Below are positions 33,422 to 41,736 of a stretch of DNA of 64,000 nucleotides, in pieces. The stretch is from Bacteroidetes bacterium UBA7674 (GTDB taxonomy: Bacteria > Bacteroidota > Bacteroidia > Chitinophagales > Chitinophagaceae): contig DLHG01000015.1 of the NCBI GenBank assembly GCA_002483105.1, forward strand, positions 256,197-320,196, written 5' to 3'. Below the pieces are notes generated by a model that saw nothing but the letters and a program-made list of their open reading frames with translations, did no database searches and had not been told where the DNA came from. Each line of letters opens with the position of its first letter. Position 1 is the first letter of the stretch. A program made the position numbers and the translations under genes.

Positions 33422-34822
33422 CTAGTGAGATACTACAAAACGCTTAGTAGTGCGTTGACCATTAGCTTCAACAGTGTAGAAATACATACCTGCAGTAAGG
33501 TTAGCTGTAGAGAACCTTACTATGTTGTTTTCTTTTGCAATAACATTAGCAACTTCCCTGGTATCAATCACCTGGCCTACTGCATTAGTGATAGACACTG
33601 TAGCGTTGGTATTCTGATTCATAATGAACGAAACAGTTAAGTCGTCATTAGCAGGATTAGGATATGCTACCATATCTGTACCAACACTGCTGCTCACGTT
33701 TTGTACCGAGCTAAATTCAGCAACTGTAGGACAGTTGTCGCAAACTATGTGCGCAGCAATGTCATGGAATTCATTACGGAATGAATTTGTATTATGACCT
33801 TCAATTATAATAGTTGCTGCATAAAAAGCAGGAGCTGTAGAGAACATCAGGTTAGACGAATTCTCATCCCTGTAAGTATAATGATAGTAAGGCATATTCT
33901 GACCTGCTGTCTGGTTGGCACCCAGCGCTTCACCTGACCGCATGTACATCATGTGATATGCTGTAATAGAATCTCCAAAAATAGATACATCACCTGATTT
34001 GAAAGTGATAGTAATACCGGCAGTTCTTCCTGCAGGTATATTTACAGCACCAGGCGAACCATTCACCATTACAGGATATGTAAATTCTTTAAAGAATACA
34101 AAACCTGCAGAATCCGGACGGCGGAAGCTAGTATCTATCGGCACTTTCCATACAGTTGCGCCAGAAACACCACTTGTACGGTTTATACTGTCTGTAGGAA
34201 CTATCCTGAAGCCTTTAAGCGTAGAATCCGCACATAAAGTACCGCAAGTATATCCGTTACCAGCTACCCAAGGATATACAGATGGGAAACGTAACTGAAC
34301 CGGGGTTTCCGGATCATTACCGGAAGTAGCGACAGAGAAGATGAATGTATCTACAACGTTGATCGGCCTGTTTGGATTCTCAACATAGTAACCTCCGAAT
34401 GATATAGAGTCAATCTTATACGGTGATTGCATAGTGATAGCAATATCATTAGGGAGATTCGACGGGATGTTCAGATCATTATACAAGGTGAAGTGAATAG
34501 GATCTACTACCTGGCCGAGAGAGCTGTAGTTGACAGTACCCAGGCCTGTACTATATCTTTGTTGTACAGTAGAGTCAAACCAAATAGGTAAAAGATGCAT
34601 TTCCATTTGACCAGGCAATACATCATTGCTTATCACAGCACCATGATGGTACCATCTGCTGCCTGCGATAGTAGATTTAGCACTGGGCTGGCCGCCACCA
34701 ATAGTTTTGGGCTGAACAGCTTGTTTAGCGCCAGTGTTCATGAAATTTAACGGCTCTGCATACTGGGCTTGAGAGGTAACGCCAGCCAGAGCCGTAATAG
34801 CAAGTAAAAATAATTTCTTCAT
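33422..34822 (-). CDS. T9SS type A protein, tandem family member C
   Basis: Paralogue of 466 residues. Signal peptide MKKLFLLAITALAGVTSQAQ. Family blocks are STIAGSRWYHH, PGQMEMHLLPIWFDSTVQQ, QVVDPIHFTLYND, NLPNDIAITMQSPYKIDSISFGGYY and VCDNCPTVAE (CxxC). It carries an additional Cys pair in the middle (TCGTLCADS). The sorting domain starts at MVAYPNPANDDLTVSF. ATG is ten codons inside the longest frame and fits the MKKL start of the other copies. It is preceded on the minus strand by a TATTATTTGT element shared with D and similar in E. Confidence 0.87.
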   Translation of the reverse strand: MKKLFLLAITALAGVTSQAQYAEPLNFMNTGAKQAVQPKTIGGGQPSAKSTIAGSRWYHHGAVISNDVLPGQMEMHLLPIWFDSTVQQRYSTGLGTVNYSSLGQVVDPIHFTLYNDLNIPSNLPNDIAITMQSPYKIDSISFGGYYVENPNRPINVVDTFIFSVATSGNDPETPVQLRFPSVYPWVAGNGYTCGTLCADSTLKGFRIVPTDSINRTSGVSGATVWKVPIDTSFRRPDSAGFVFFKEFTYPVMVNGSPGAVNIPAGRTAGITITFKSGDVSIFGDSITAYHMMYMRSGEALGANQTAGQNMPYYHYTYRDENSSNLMFSTAPAFYAATIIIEGHNTNSFRNEFHDIAAHIVCDNCPTVAEFSSVQNVSSSVGTDMVAYPNPANDDLTVSFIMNQNTNATVSITNAVGQVIDTREVANVIAKENNIVRFSTANLTAGMYFYTVEANGQRTTKRFVVSH

Positions 34823-34982
34823 CACGTCTGATTTTAAGAATTTTAACAACAAATAATAGTCAAGTAAATATATGTAATTGGCGCCTATTTAGCAAATAAA
34901 AAAAGTAAAAAAATCCCCCAAATAGCGCCATTCTTCACTTTTTTGTAGCTTATTCCCCCGGGCACATTAAAATAAGACAAAA

Positions 34983-35008
34983 AAAAGGCAGCGTTTCCGC
35001 TGCCTTTT
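34983..35008 (-). terminator. Terminator between family members C and D
   Basis: Perfect 11-base arms (aaaaggcagcg and complement) around a four-base loop, followed on the minus strand by a long T-run (about nine T). It has the same sequence as the one at 36576-36601. Confidence 0.92.
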
Positions 35009-35037
35009 CAATATGATCAGTATTGATCGTACAAATT

Positions 35038-36414
35038 TTAGTGAGATACTACAAAACGGTTAGTAGTACGTTGTCCTTGTGCTTCTACAGTGTAGAAATA
35101 TACACCTGTAGCAAGGTTAGCTGTAGAGAACCTTACTATGTTGTTTTCTTTAGCGATAACGTTAGAAACCTCTTGAGTAGCGATCACCTGGCCTACTGCA
35201 TTAGTGATAGATACTGTAGCATTAGTATTCTGATTCATAATGAACGAAACAGCTATCTCATCATTAGCAGGGTTAGGATATGCAACCACGTCTGTACCAA
35301 CAGTGCTGTTTACGTTGTTTACAGAACTGAATTCAGTAACTGTAGGACAGTCGTCACAAACAAGGTGTGCAGAGATATCATGGAACTCCATGCCGAAAGC
35401 TATTGTATTACCACCTTCTACTATTACAGAAGCAGAGTAGAATGTAGGATCAACCGCAAACATCAGGTTAGACATGTTTTGATCCCTGTGTATGTAATGG
35501 AAGTAAGGCATAGCTAAGCCCGGACCTGCACCTTCACCAGAAGTAATATACATGTGGTTATAGTGGTTGAATGAATCGCCTGGATTAATTACATCACCTG
35601 ATTTGAAAGTAACGGTTACAGCAGCTGTACTACCTGCAGGTATAGTAACAGAACCTGGTACACCACCAACCATTACAGGAGAAGTAAACTCTCTACGGAA
35701 TATAAAGCCCGCAGAATCCGGCCTACGCATGCTTGAATCTATCAGCATTTTCCAGATCACAACATTATTAACACCACTTGCACGGTTCACATCATCTGCA
35801 GGAGATATCCTGAAGCCTTTTACAGTATCAGATGGATTAGTATAACCATTATTTACCCATGGAGCAGGAGAAGCTGAGTGACGAGCTTGATAAGGAGTAG
35901 TTGTACCATTACCTGAAGAGGAAACAGAGAAGATGATTGTATCAACTATAGTTAAAGGCCTATTAAGAACTTCAACATAAAACGCATTGAATGACACAGA
36001 ATCCACCTTATAAGACTGATCCATCGTTATAGCGATATCATTAGGCAGATTCGAAGGAACGGTAATGTCATTATACAATGTGAAGTGAATAGGATCTACC
36101 ACCTGACCTGCAGAACTGAAGTTGATCGTATCCAGACCTGTGTTGAACCTTTGTTTCACAGAAGCATCAAACCAGATAGGAAAAAAGCTGAGGTCCATTT
36201 GGCCCGGAAGTATGTCATTGTTAACCACGAACCCGTGATTGTACCACCTGCTGCCTGCGATAGTAGATTTAGCGCTAGGTTGGTATGTGTCGGCATCTGC
36301 GGCCTTAGGCAGAACAGTTTGTTTTAGCCCCCCCATAATGTTCGACTCTGCATATTGGGCTGTAGCACTAAAGCCTGCTATAGCCGTTGCAGCGAATAAG
36401 AATAATTTTTTCAT
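35038..36414 (-). CDS. T9SS type A protein, tandem family member D
   Basis: Paralogue of 458 residues. Signal peptide MKKLFLFAATAIAGFSATAQ. Family blocks are STIAGSRWYNHGFVV, PGQMDLSFFPIWFDASV, QVVDPIHFTLYND, SYKVDSVSFNAFYVE and VCDDCPTVTE (CxxC). The sorting domain starts VVAYPNPANDEIAVSF and is nearly the same as those of C and E. ATG is chosen over a GTG one codon upstream. The central region has no recognised enzyme motif. Together with its neighbours it forms a family of closely matched secreted proteins, each apparently a separate transcription unit. Confidence 0.87.
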   Translation of the reverse strand: MKKLFLFAATAIAGFSATAQYAESNIMGGLKQTVLPKAADADTYQPSAKSTIAGSRWYNHGFVVNNDILPGQMDLSFFPIWFDASVKQRFNTGLDTINFSSAGQVVDPIHFTLYNDITVPSNLPNDIAITMDQSYKVDSVSFNAFYVEVLNRPLTIVDTIIFSVSSSGNGTTTPYQARHSASPAPWVNNGYTNPSDTVKGFRISPADDVNRASGVNNVVIWKMLIDSSMRRPDSAGFIFRREFTSPVMVGGVPGSVTIPAGSTAAVTVTFKSGDVINPGDSFNHYNHMYITSGEGAGPGLAMPYFHYIHRDQNMSNLMFAVDPTFYSASVIVEGGNTIAFGMEFHDISAHLVCDDCPTVTEFSSVNNVNSTVGTDVVAYPNPANDEIAVSFIMNQNTNATVSITNAVGQVIATQEVSNVIAKENNIVRFSTANLATGVYFYTVEAQGQRTTNRFVVSH

Positions 36415-36575
36415 CACAATAATTTTTTGATTTAATTACAAATAATAGTGAGGTAAATTTATGGAAAGCTGACCTATTTAACAAATAATAGTCCAAAAAA
36501 CATCCCCCTAACAGGTGGAATTCGCAATTTTCGACGGTGGGCTGACAAAAGAACCCTCCGGAGGCGGAAAATACA

Positions 36576-36601
36576 AAAAGGCAGCGTTTCCGCTGCCTTT
36601 T
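36576..36601 (-). terminator. Terminator between family members D and E
   Basis: Same 26-base hairpin as 34983-35008, with TTTTT GTA after the stem on the minus strand. Confidence 0.9.
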
Positions 36602-36625
36602 CAATATTATAGTCATTTCACCAGA

Positions 36626-38002
36626 CTAGTGTGTCACTACAAAACGGTTGGTGGTACGTTGCCCCTTAGCTTCTACAGTATAGAAATAAAGACCTGCAGA
36701 TAAATCAGCCGTAGAGAAAGTTACTATGTTGTTTTGCTTTGCAATAACATTAGCTACTTCCTTAGTAGCGATCACCTGGCCTACGGCATTAGTGATCGAC
36801 ACTGTTGCATTTACATTCTGATTCATAATGAACGAAACGTTGATCTCGTTATTAGCCGGGTTAGGATATGCTGCCATGTCTGTACCTACAATGCTGTTTA
36901 TGTTGTGTACGGAACTATATTCAGTAACTGTAGGGCAGTTGTCGCAAACTAAGTGTGCAGAAATGTCGTGGAACTCTTTAAAGAAGGTATTGGTGTTATA
37001 AGTTTCTACGAAAAGTGTTGGGTCGTAAGTGTCAGTAGTGGTAGAGAACATTAATTGAGACATGTTCCTGTCCCTGTATGCATACAGGTAGTAAGGCATA
37101 TAAGTACCCTGTACCGCTTCACCAGACACTACATACATGTGGTGATAGTGGTTAAAGGAATCTCCGGGATTAATTATATCACCTGACTTGAAAGTTACAG
37201 TAACCGCAGCGGTCTTACCTGGAGGTATATTAGCAGCACCAGGTACACCATTAACCATAACAGGGTATGTAAATTCCTTGTTGAATATATAACCTGCAGA
37301 ATCGGGGCGACGGAAGCTGGTGTCTATCGGCACTTTCCACATAACGCGATCAGTAACGCCACTCGCACGATTTGGTTCATCAATTGTACCTATAGTAAAA
37401 CCTCTTACAAAAGAGTCGGGACAACTGGTACAGGTATAGTTGACCAGCCAAGGGGCATTAGAAGGTGTAGCCAGATAATACGGAGTTTCCGGGCCATTGC
37501 CTGAAGCAGAAACGGAGAAAATAAGTGTATCTACAATAGTTACAGGCCTGGCAATATTCTCAACATAATATGCAAAGAATGATACAGAATCTATCTTATA
37601 AGGCTGCTCCATAGTGATAGCAATGTCATTAGGATCATTCGTTGAGATGTTAATATCATTATACAATGTGAAATGGTTAGGATCTACGATCTGACCCAAA
37701 GAACTGTAGTTGATCGTACCCAGACCTGTGTTGAACCTTTGTTTTACAGTAGAGTCGAACCAAATAGGGTAAAAATTATAATCCATTTGTCCGGATACAA
37801 CAGCATCGTCTATAAGGAAGGCATGGTTATACCACCTTCCGCCTGCTATAGAAGATTTAGCACTGGTATGAGTATTGCCAAAACCTTTAACATTGTACAC
37901 CTCTTGTGCATCCTGCCCGGAAATATGCAATGGCGGAGCCTGCTGTGCATTAGCACTAAAGCCAACCAAAGCTGTAACTGCGAGTAAAAATAATTTTTTC
38001 AT
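36626..38002 (-). CDS. T9SS type A protein, tandem family member E
   Basis: First gene of the array in transcription order, 458 residues. Signal peptide MKKLFLLAVTALVGFSANAQ. Family blocks are SSIAGGRWYNHAFLI, GQMDYNFYPIWFDSTVKQ, QIVDPNHFTLYND, PYKIDSVSFFAYYVE and VCDNCPTVTE (Cys353/Cys356). A second CxxC lies in YTCTSCPDS. The sorting domain occupies about residues 377-458 (AAYPNPANNEINVSF). It is divergent from the proline dehydrogenase gene; the 162-base gap holds both promoters. It is predicted to be exported by Sec and then by the type IX system. Function unknown. Confidence 0.87.
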   Translation of the reverse strand: MKKLFLLAVTALVGFSANAQQAPPLHISGQDAQEVYNVKGFGNTHTSAKSSIAGGRWYNHAFLIDDAVVSGQMDYNFYPIWFDSTVKQRFNTGLGTINYSSLGQIVDPNHFTLYNDINISTNDPNDIAITMEQPYKIDSVSFFAYYVENIARPVTIVDTLIFSVSASGNGPETPYYLATPSNAPWLVNYTCTSCPDSFVRGFTIGTIDEPNRASGVTDRVMWKVPIDTSFRRPDSAGYIFNKEFTYPVMVNGVPGAANIPPGKTAAVTVTFKSGDIINPGDSFNHYHHMYVVSGEAVQGTYMPYYLYAYRDRNMSQLMFSTTTDTYDPTLFVETYNTNTFFKEFHDISAHLVCDNCPTVTEYSSVHNINSIVGTDMAAYPNPANNEINVSFIMNQNVNATVSITNAVGQVIATKEVANVIAKQNNIVTFSTADLSAGLYFYTVEAKGQRTTNRFVVTH

Positions 38003-38138
38003 TACGTTTTTTTTAATTTGATTACAAATAATTGTGAGTAAAGTTAAAACCTCACTACCTATGTAGACGTTTGAAACGGGATGCTGTTGGTATAAAAAAT
38101 CAAAAAAATGAAAATTTCAGTCAATCATCTTTCTCCGT

Positions 38139-38146
38139 TACTTTTG
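38139..38146 (+). promoter_or_regulatory. -7 promoter element (TACTTTTG) for proline dehydrogenase
   Basis: Exact TAnnTTTG match, 18 bases before the ATG at 38165. Confidence 0.65.
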
Positions 38147-38164
38147 CCCATTCTGAAATAAGAT

Positions 38165-39334
38165 ATGCATCCTGAATTTGACAACACCGAAATAGCGTTC
38201 CAGTACCGAAAGAACGGCGAATTGAAAAAAGCGCGAGTTCTTTTTTCGTCGATGGGCTCTCCATTTTTGACGAAAATCGGCACAAAAATCACCCTTTTTG
38301 CCATGAAACTTGGTTTGCCTATAAACGGGATTATCAAAAGCACCATTTTCAGCCAATTTTGCGGTGGAGAAACCATGGAAGAAGCTGCCGGTACCGCAGC
38401 CGTGCTGGATAAGTATGGGGTAGATGTGATACTGGATTATGGTGTAGAAGGGAAAGCGGAAGAAGCAGAATATGACAAAGCCGTTCCGGAATTTATAAAG
38501 GCCATAATATATGCCGCGTCTCAAAAGAACATTCCGTTTATAAGTATCAAGGTAACGGGCTTCGGACGTTTCGGACTTTTGGAGAAGATACATACCGGAG
38601 CAACACTTACAGGACAGGAAAAGGAAGAATGGAACAGGATATGGAATAGGATAGACCGCATCTGCAAAGCGGGTGCTGAGCATAATATAATGGTACTGGT
38701 AGATGCAGAAGAAACGTGGATACAAGATCCCGTGAACGAACTGGCAGATGCCATGATGAAGCAGTATAATACACAGAAGGCCATAGTGTATAATACCTTC
38801 CAGATGTACACTACCCTTGCCCTGCCATTCCTGAAGCAATCTTACAACAAAGCAGAAGCTGAAGGCTACATATTAGGAGCCAAACTGGTACGCGGTGCCT
38901 ATATGGAAAAAGAGCGTCACCGCGCTGAAGAAATGGATTACACATCACCCATACAGGCTACCAAAGAAAATACCGACAAAGACTATAATGAAGCCGTACA
39001 CTATTGCCTGGAACGCCTGGGCAAGCTGGATGTATTTATAGGTACCCATAATGAAAACAGCTGTATGCTGGCCGTAAAATATATGGAAGAACACAGTATT
39101 GCTGCAACCAGCCCTCATCTATACTTTTCGCAGCTGTACGGGATGAGTGATAATATATCGTTCAACCTGGCACATGCCGGCTACAATGTGGCCAAATACC
39201 TGCCATACGGTCCTGTAAAAGATGTGATACCTTACCTGATGCGCAGGGCGCAGGAGAATACTTCTGTTGCGGGACAGACAGGCAGGGAACTGGGCTTGAT
39301 AAATGCTGAGTTGAAGAGAAGGAGATTACTTTAA
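38165..39334 (+). CDS. Proline dehydrogenase
   Basis: FAD-dependent enzyme of 389 residues oxidising proline to pyrroline-5-carboxylate, the first step of proline breakdown; it probably feeds electrons to membrane quinones. The TIM-barrel signatures are present: VRGAYMEKER and LVDAEETWIQ, FIGTHNENS, and the C-terminal YLPYGPVKDVIPYLMRRAQEN. It is a stand-alone PRODH rather than the long bifunctional PutA, and no pyrroline-5-carboxylate dehydrogenase gene lies nearby. ATG follows the promoter element by 18 bases. A strong bidirectional terminator follows. Confident on family; the gene name putA or pruA would be misleading. Confidence 0.93.
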   Translation: MHPEFDNTEIAFQYRKNGELKKARVLFSSMGSPFLTKIGTKITLFAMKLGLPINGIIKSTIFSQFCGGETMEEAAGTAAVLDKYGVDVILDYGVEGKAEEAEYDKAVPEFIKAIIYAASQKNIPFISIKVTGFGRFGLLEKIHTGATLTGQEKEEWNRIWNRIDRICKAGAEHNIMVLVDAEETWIQDPVNELADAMMKQYNTQKAIVYNTFQMYTTLALPFLKQSYNKAEAEGYILGAKLVRGAYMEKERHRAEEMDYTSPIQATKENTDKDYNEAVHYCLERLGKLDVFIGTHNENSCMLAVKYMEEHSIAATSPHLYFSQLYGMSDNISFNLAHAGYNVAKYLPYGPVKDVIPYLMRRAQENTSVAGQTGRELGLINAELKRRRLL

Positions 39335-39362
39335 TTCGCTTTTGCTTGATATAGCATAACAA

Positions 39363-39403
39363 AAAAAAGAAACCCCTCAGCAAGCCGAGGGGTTTCTTTT
39401 TTT
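39363..39403. terminator. Bidirectional rho-independent terminator
   Basis: Stem aaaagaaacccctc / gaggggtttctttt with an eight-base loop, A-run on the left and T-run on the right. It serves the convergent proline dehydrogenase and ftsB genes. Confidence 0.92.
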
Positions 39404-39689
39404 ACTTTCTTTCTATTACAAAGACATCTTCATTGTCTCTTTTCATTTTGTATTGCTCCCGTGCATATTGCTCCAGCTTCTGAGGATTGTTGGTGAGGTC
39501 GTAATGTTCTTTTTCCATTCCTGCTATCTCCTTTTGCAGATAAGCAATATTGTCTTTGGTATCGCGTACAGCAGCAGCACGGTCACGTTGAGAACCAAAA
39601 TCATTCTGGTCGAACCATATCATCCATACACCAAATACCAACGCAGTAAGTACGAATTTGTTGGTAAGAATTTGAACAACCTTTTTCAT
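39402..39689 (-). CDS. ftsB: FtsB/DivIC-like septum formation initiator
   Basis: A 95-residue bitopic membrane protein of the cell-division complex. It has a short cytoplasmic start, one membrane helix (about 12-27, FVLTALVFGVWMIWF) and a periplasmic coiled coil (DTKDNIAYLQKEIAGMEKEHYDL), then YAREQYKMKRDNEDVFVI, the usual DivIC ending. In the family it bridges FtsQ and FtsL. It starts 14 bases after the enolase stop, so the two are an operon; this eno-ftsB pairing is widespread in bacteria. Confidence 0.88.
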   Translation of the reverse strand: MKKVVQILTNKFVLTALVFGVWMIWFDQNDFGSQRDRAAAVRDTKDNIAYLQKEIAGMEKEHYDLTNNPQKLEQYAREQYKMKRDNEDVFVIERK

Positions 39690-39703
39690 ATCCTCTCTGA
39701 AAA

Positions 39704-40993
39704 TTATTTTCCGAAGTTAATAGCTTTTGTCGGATAATATGCAATAGGGCCTAGTTCTTCTTCTATACGGAGCAGCTGGTTGTATTTTGCCATACGGTCG
39801 GAGCGCGATGCAGAACCTGTTTTTATTTGCCCGCAGTTCAACGCTACTGCTAAGTCGGCAATAGTTGTGTCCTCAGTTTCGCCCGAGCGATGGCTCATAA
39901 TAGTGTTGTATTTATTCACTTGTGCCATCATTACCGCGTCTATCGTTTCGCTGATCGTACCTATCTGGTTAACCTTTACCAGCAAGCCATTGGCAGTGCT
40001 TTCCTTGATACCACGTTGCAGGCGTTTTACATTTGTTACAAACAAATCGTCACCTACCAACTGAACCTTATCGCCCACAGCATCAGTTAATGCTTTCCAT
40101 CCTTTCCAGTCATCTTCAGCCATACCATCTTCAATAGAAACGATAGGATATTTCTTGCACCACTTAGCCCAGAATTCCACCAGTTCTTCGCTGGTCATTA
40201 TCTTATTATCGCTCTTGTGGAATTTGTATTTTTTGCTCTTCTCATCATACAATTCACTGTTGGCCGCATCAATAGCAATAGCCACCTGGTCGCCCGGTTT
40301 GAAGCCTGCTTTTTCTATTGCTTTCAGCACTGTTTCTATTGCTTCCTGGTTGCTCTTGATATCCGGAGCGAAACCACCTTCGTCACCTACGTTTGTAGAG
40401 TATCCTTTATCTTTCAGCACCGCTTTCAGGTGATGGAATATTTCCACACCCCAGCGAAGGCCTTCACTAAAGGATTTTGCGCCTACCGGCATTACCATAA
40501 ATTCCTGGAAGTCTATTTTGTTGTCGGCATGGGCACCACCGTTCAGGATGTTCATCATAGGTACCGGTAGTGTGCGGGCGTTAGCGCCGCCTATATAGCG
40601 ATACAGTGACAGGCCGGTAGCCTGTGCAGCAGCCTTAGCAGCAGCCATACTTACCGCCAATATAGCATTGGCCCCCAGCTTGCTCTTATTCTCACTGCCA
40701 TCCATTTCTATCATGGCCATATCTATCCCACGCTGATCGGTAACATCCCAGCCGTAAAGCTGTTCGGCTATAATATCATTCACATTTGCTACAGCCTTTA
40801 ACACCCCTTTGCCCAGGTATATCTTCTTGTTATTGTCACGAAGCTCCATAGCCTCATGCTTACCTGTAGAGGCACCTGAAGGAACGGCAGCACGGCCCAT
40901 CAGGCCATCACTGGTATGAACATCAACCTCTACCGTGGGATTACCACGCGAATCAAGCACCTGGCGGGCGATAATGTCTGTAATAAAACTCAT
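39704..40993 (-). CDS. eno: Enolase
   Basis: Glycolytic enzyme of 429 residues interconverting 2-phosphoglycerate and phosphoenolpyruvate with Mg. Signatures: DSRGNPTVEVDV and GRAAVPSGASTG near the start, the metal ligands in AIDAANSELY, SIEDGMAEDDW and VGDDLFVTN, and the late SHRSGETEDTTIADL. The last is the enolase signature. ATG at 40993 was chosen because it gives MSFITDIIARQVLDSRGNP, the normal enolase start; an upstream start would pass through the promoter. Promoter 21 bases upstream. ftsB follows. Confidence 0.97.
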   Translation of the reverse strand: MSFITDIIARQVLDSRGNPTVEVDVHTSDGLMGRAAVPSGASTGKHEAMELRDNNKKIYLGKGVLKAVANVNDIIAEQLYGWDVTDQRGIDMAMIEMDGSENKSKLGANAILAVSMAAAKAAAQATGLSLYRYIGGANARTLPVPMMNILNGGAHADNKIDFQEFMVMPVGAKSFSEGLRWGVEIFHHLKAVLKDKGYSTNVGDEGGFAPDIKSNQEAIETVLKAIEKAGFKPGDQVAIAIDAANSELYDEKSKKYKFHKSDNKIMTSEELVEFWAKWCKKYPIVSIEDGMAEDDWKGWKALTDAVGDKVQLVGDDLFVTNVKRLQRGIKESTANGLLVKVNQIGTISETIDAVMMAQVNKYNTIMSHRSGETEDTTIADLAVALNCGQIKTGSASRSDRMAKYNQLLRIEEELGPIAYYPTKAINFGK

Positions 40994-41014
40994 AGTATGT
41001 ATATAATTTTGCGG

Positions 41015-41022
41015 CAAAGGTA
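41015..41022 (-). promoter_or_regulatory. -7 promoter element (TACCTTTG) for eno-ftsB
   Basis: Exact TAnnTTTG match on the minus strand, 21 bases before the enolase ATG. Confidence 0.7.
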
Positions 41023-41140
41023 ATGCTAATGGGTAAAAGCTTAGCATCGCTCGTGGTTAATAATTATGAATTTGCCCTATCTGTGGCAACTTTTATGGCT
41101 TCCAATACAAGCATTTCATTTTTTTCATTAACTTTCGGAC

Positions 41141-41410
41141 ATGAAACAGCTACTCATACTCACCGTTACAATTTTAGCCTTCACATTTACGTCATGCAAT
41201 CAGAAGCATTGCTGGAACTGTACTGTTACTTATAAGAACTCTGCGCAATTTCCCGATGCAAATGGCGATCCCGGTACCGGAGTGAAGATCCTGAAGGTGT
41301 GTGACAAGACGAAAAAAGAGATACAGCAATACGAGACTGATAACAGCTTCACAGATCCTACGAGCACCAGCTCTATAGAATATGATTGCCCAAGAGACTA
41401 CTATAAATAA
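41141..41410 (+). CDS. Small putative lipoprotein, 89 aa
   Basis: Lipoprotein signal MKQLLILTVTILAFTFTSC (lipobox FTSC) followed by NQKHCWNCTV, so the mature N-terminus has a nearby Cys pair. Two more cysteines (KVCDK and YDCPRD) make four in the 70-residue mature part and suggest disulfides. Function not recognised. ATG lies four bases behind a TAACTTTC promoter-like element. It is monocistronic with a terminator. Confidence 0.8.
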   Translation: MKQLLILTVTILAFTFTSCNQKHCWNCTVTYKNSAQFPDANGDPGTGVKILKVCDKTKKEIQQYETDNSFTDPTSTSSIEYDCPRDYYK

Positions 41411-41439
41411 GCCATTACGGCCTTATATACATGATTATC

Positions 41440-41465
41440 AGCCCCTTATGCGAGGGGCTATTTTT
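41440..41465 (+). terminator. Rho-independent terminator
   Basis: Stem agcccct / aggggct with a six-base loop, followed by ATTTTTA. Confidence 0.8.
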
Positions 41466-41736
41466 ATGCCCGTTAACAAATAATGGGTATTTCGTGGCCA
41501 AAAAGCCCATTCACCCCAAAAATCACCCCATTCACCACATTTAGTTTGCAAGCGGCGCATGGCGATGTACTTTTACATTGTCCGAGAGGGAAAGCAACAA
41601 GTGCAAAAAGAAAAGAAGTAAAAGAGTCGCTTTCCAAACATACTTTACGGACCAACGACAAAGGTTTTCATGGTGATAGGGTTTATAGGGGCTGGCCTGT
41701 TTTCAGGCTGGCTTTTCTTTTTTACCTATACCAGGG
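41466..41736. other. Non-coding gap with repeat-like sequence
   Basis: No convincing gene. It contains a direct repeat (cccattcacc at 41506 and 41527) and a stretch at 41561-41640 with gatgtacttttaca and aaaaagaaaagaagtaaaag, resembling the tail of the element at 23200. A frame through it is low-complexity and unlike a protein. Confidence 0.55.

Larger units (their letters stand above)
30343..38002 (-). repeat. Tandem array of five paralogous T9SS genes
   Basis: Five head-to-tail genes with the same domain plan, and repeat units of about 1.5 kb that include coding region, terminator and upstream element. Terminators match in pairs (A/B gap = B/C gap; C/D gap = D/E gap) and upstream elements match in groups (A,B and C,D,E), which points to stepwise duplication. 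Confidence 0.9.

Noticed and set aside
30343..38002. CRISPR array or insertion sequences in the repetitive region
   Set aside because: The repeats are whole genes with intact frames, not short spaced repeats, and no transposase or spacer pattern is present.
38138..38839. Minus-strand frame of 233 codons opposite proline dehydrogenase
   Set aside because: It overlaps the conserved start of the real gene and has no domain.
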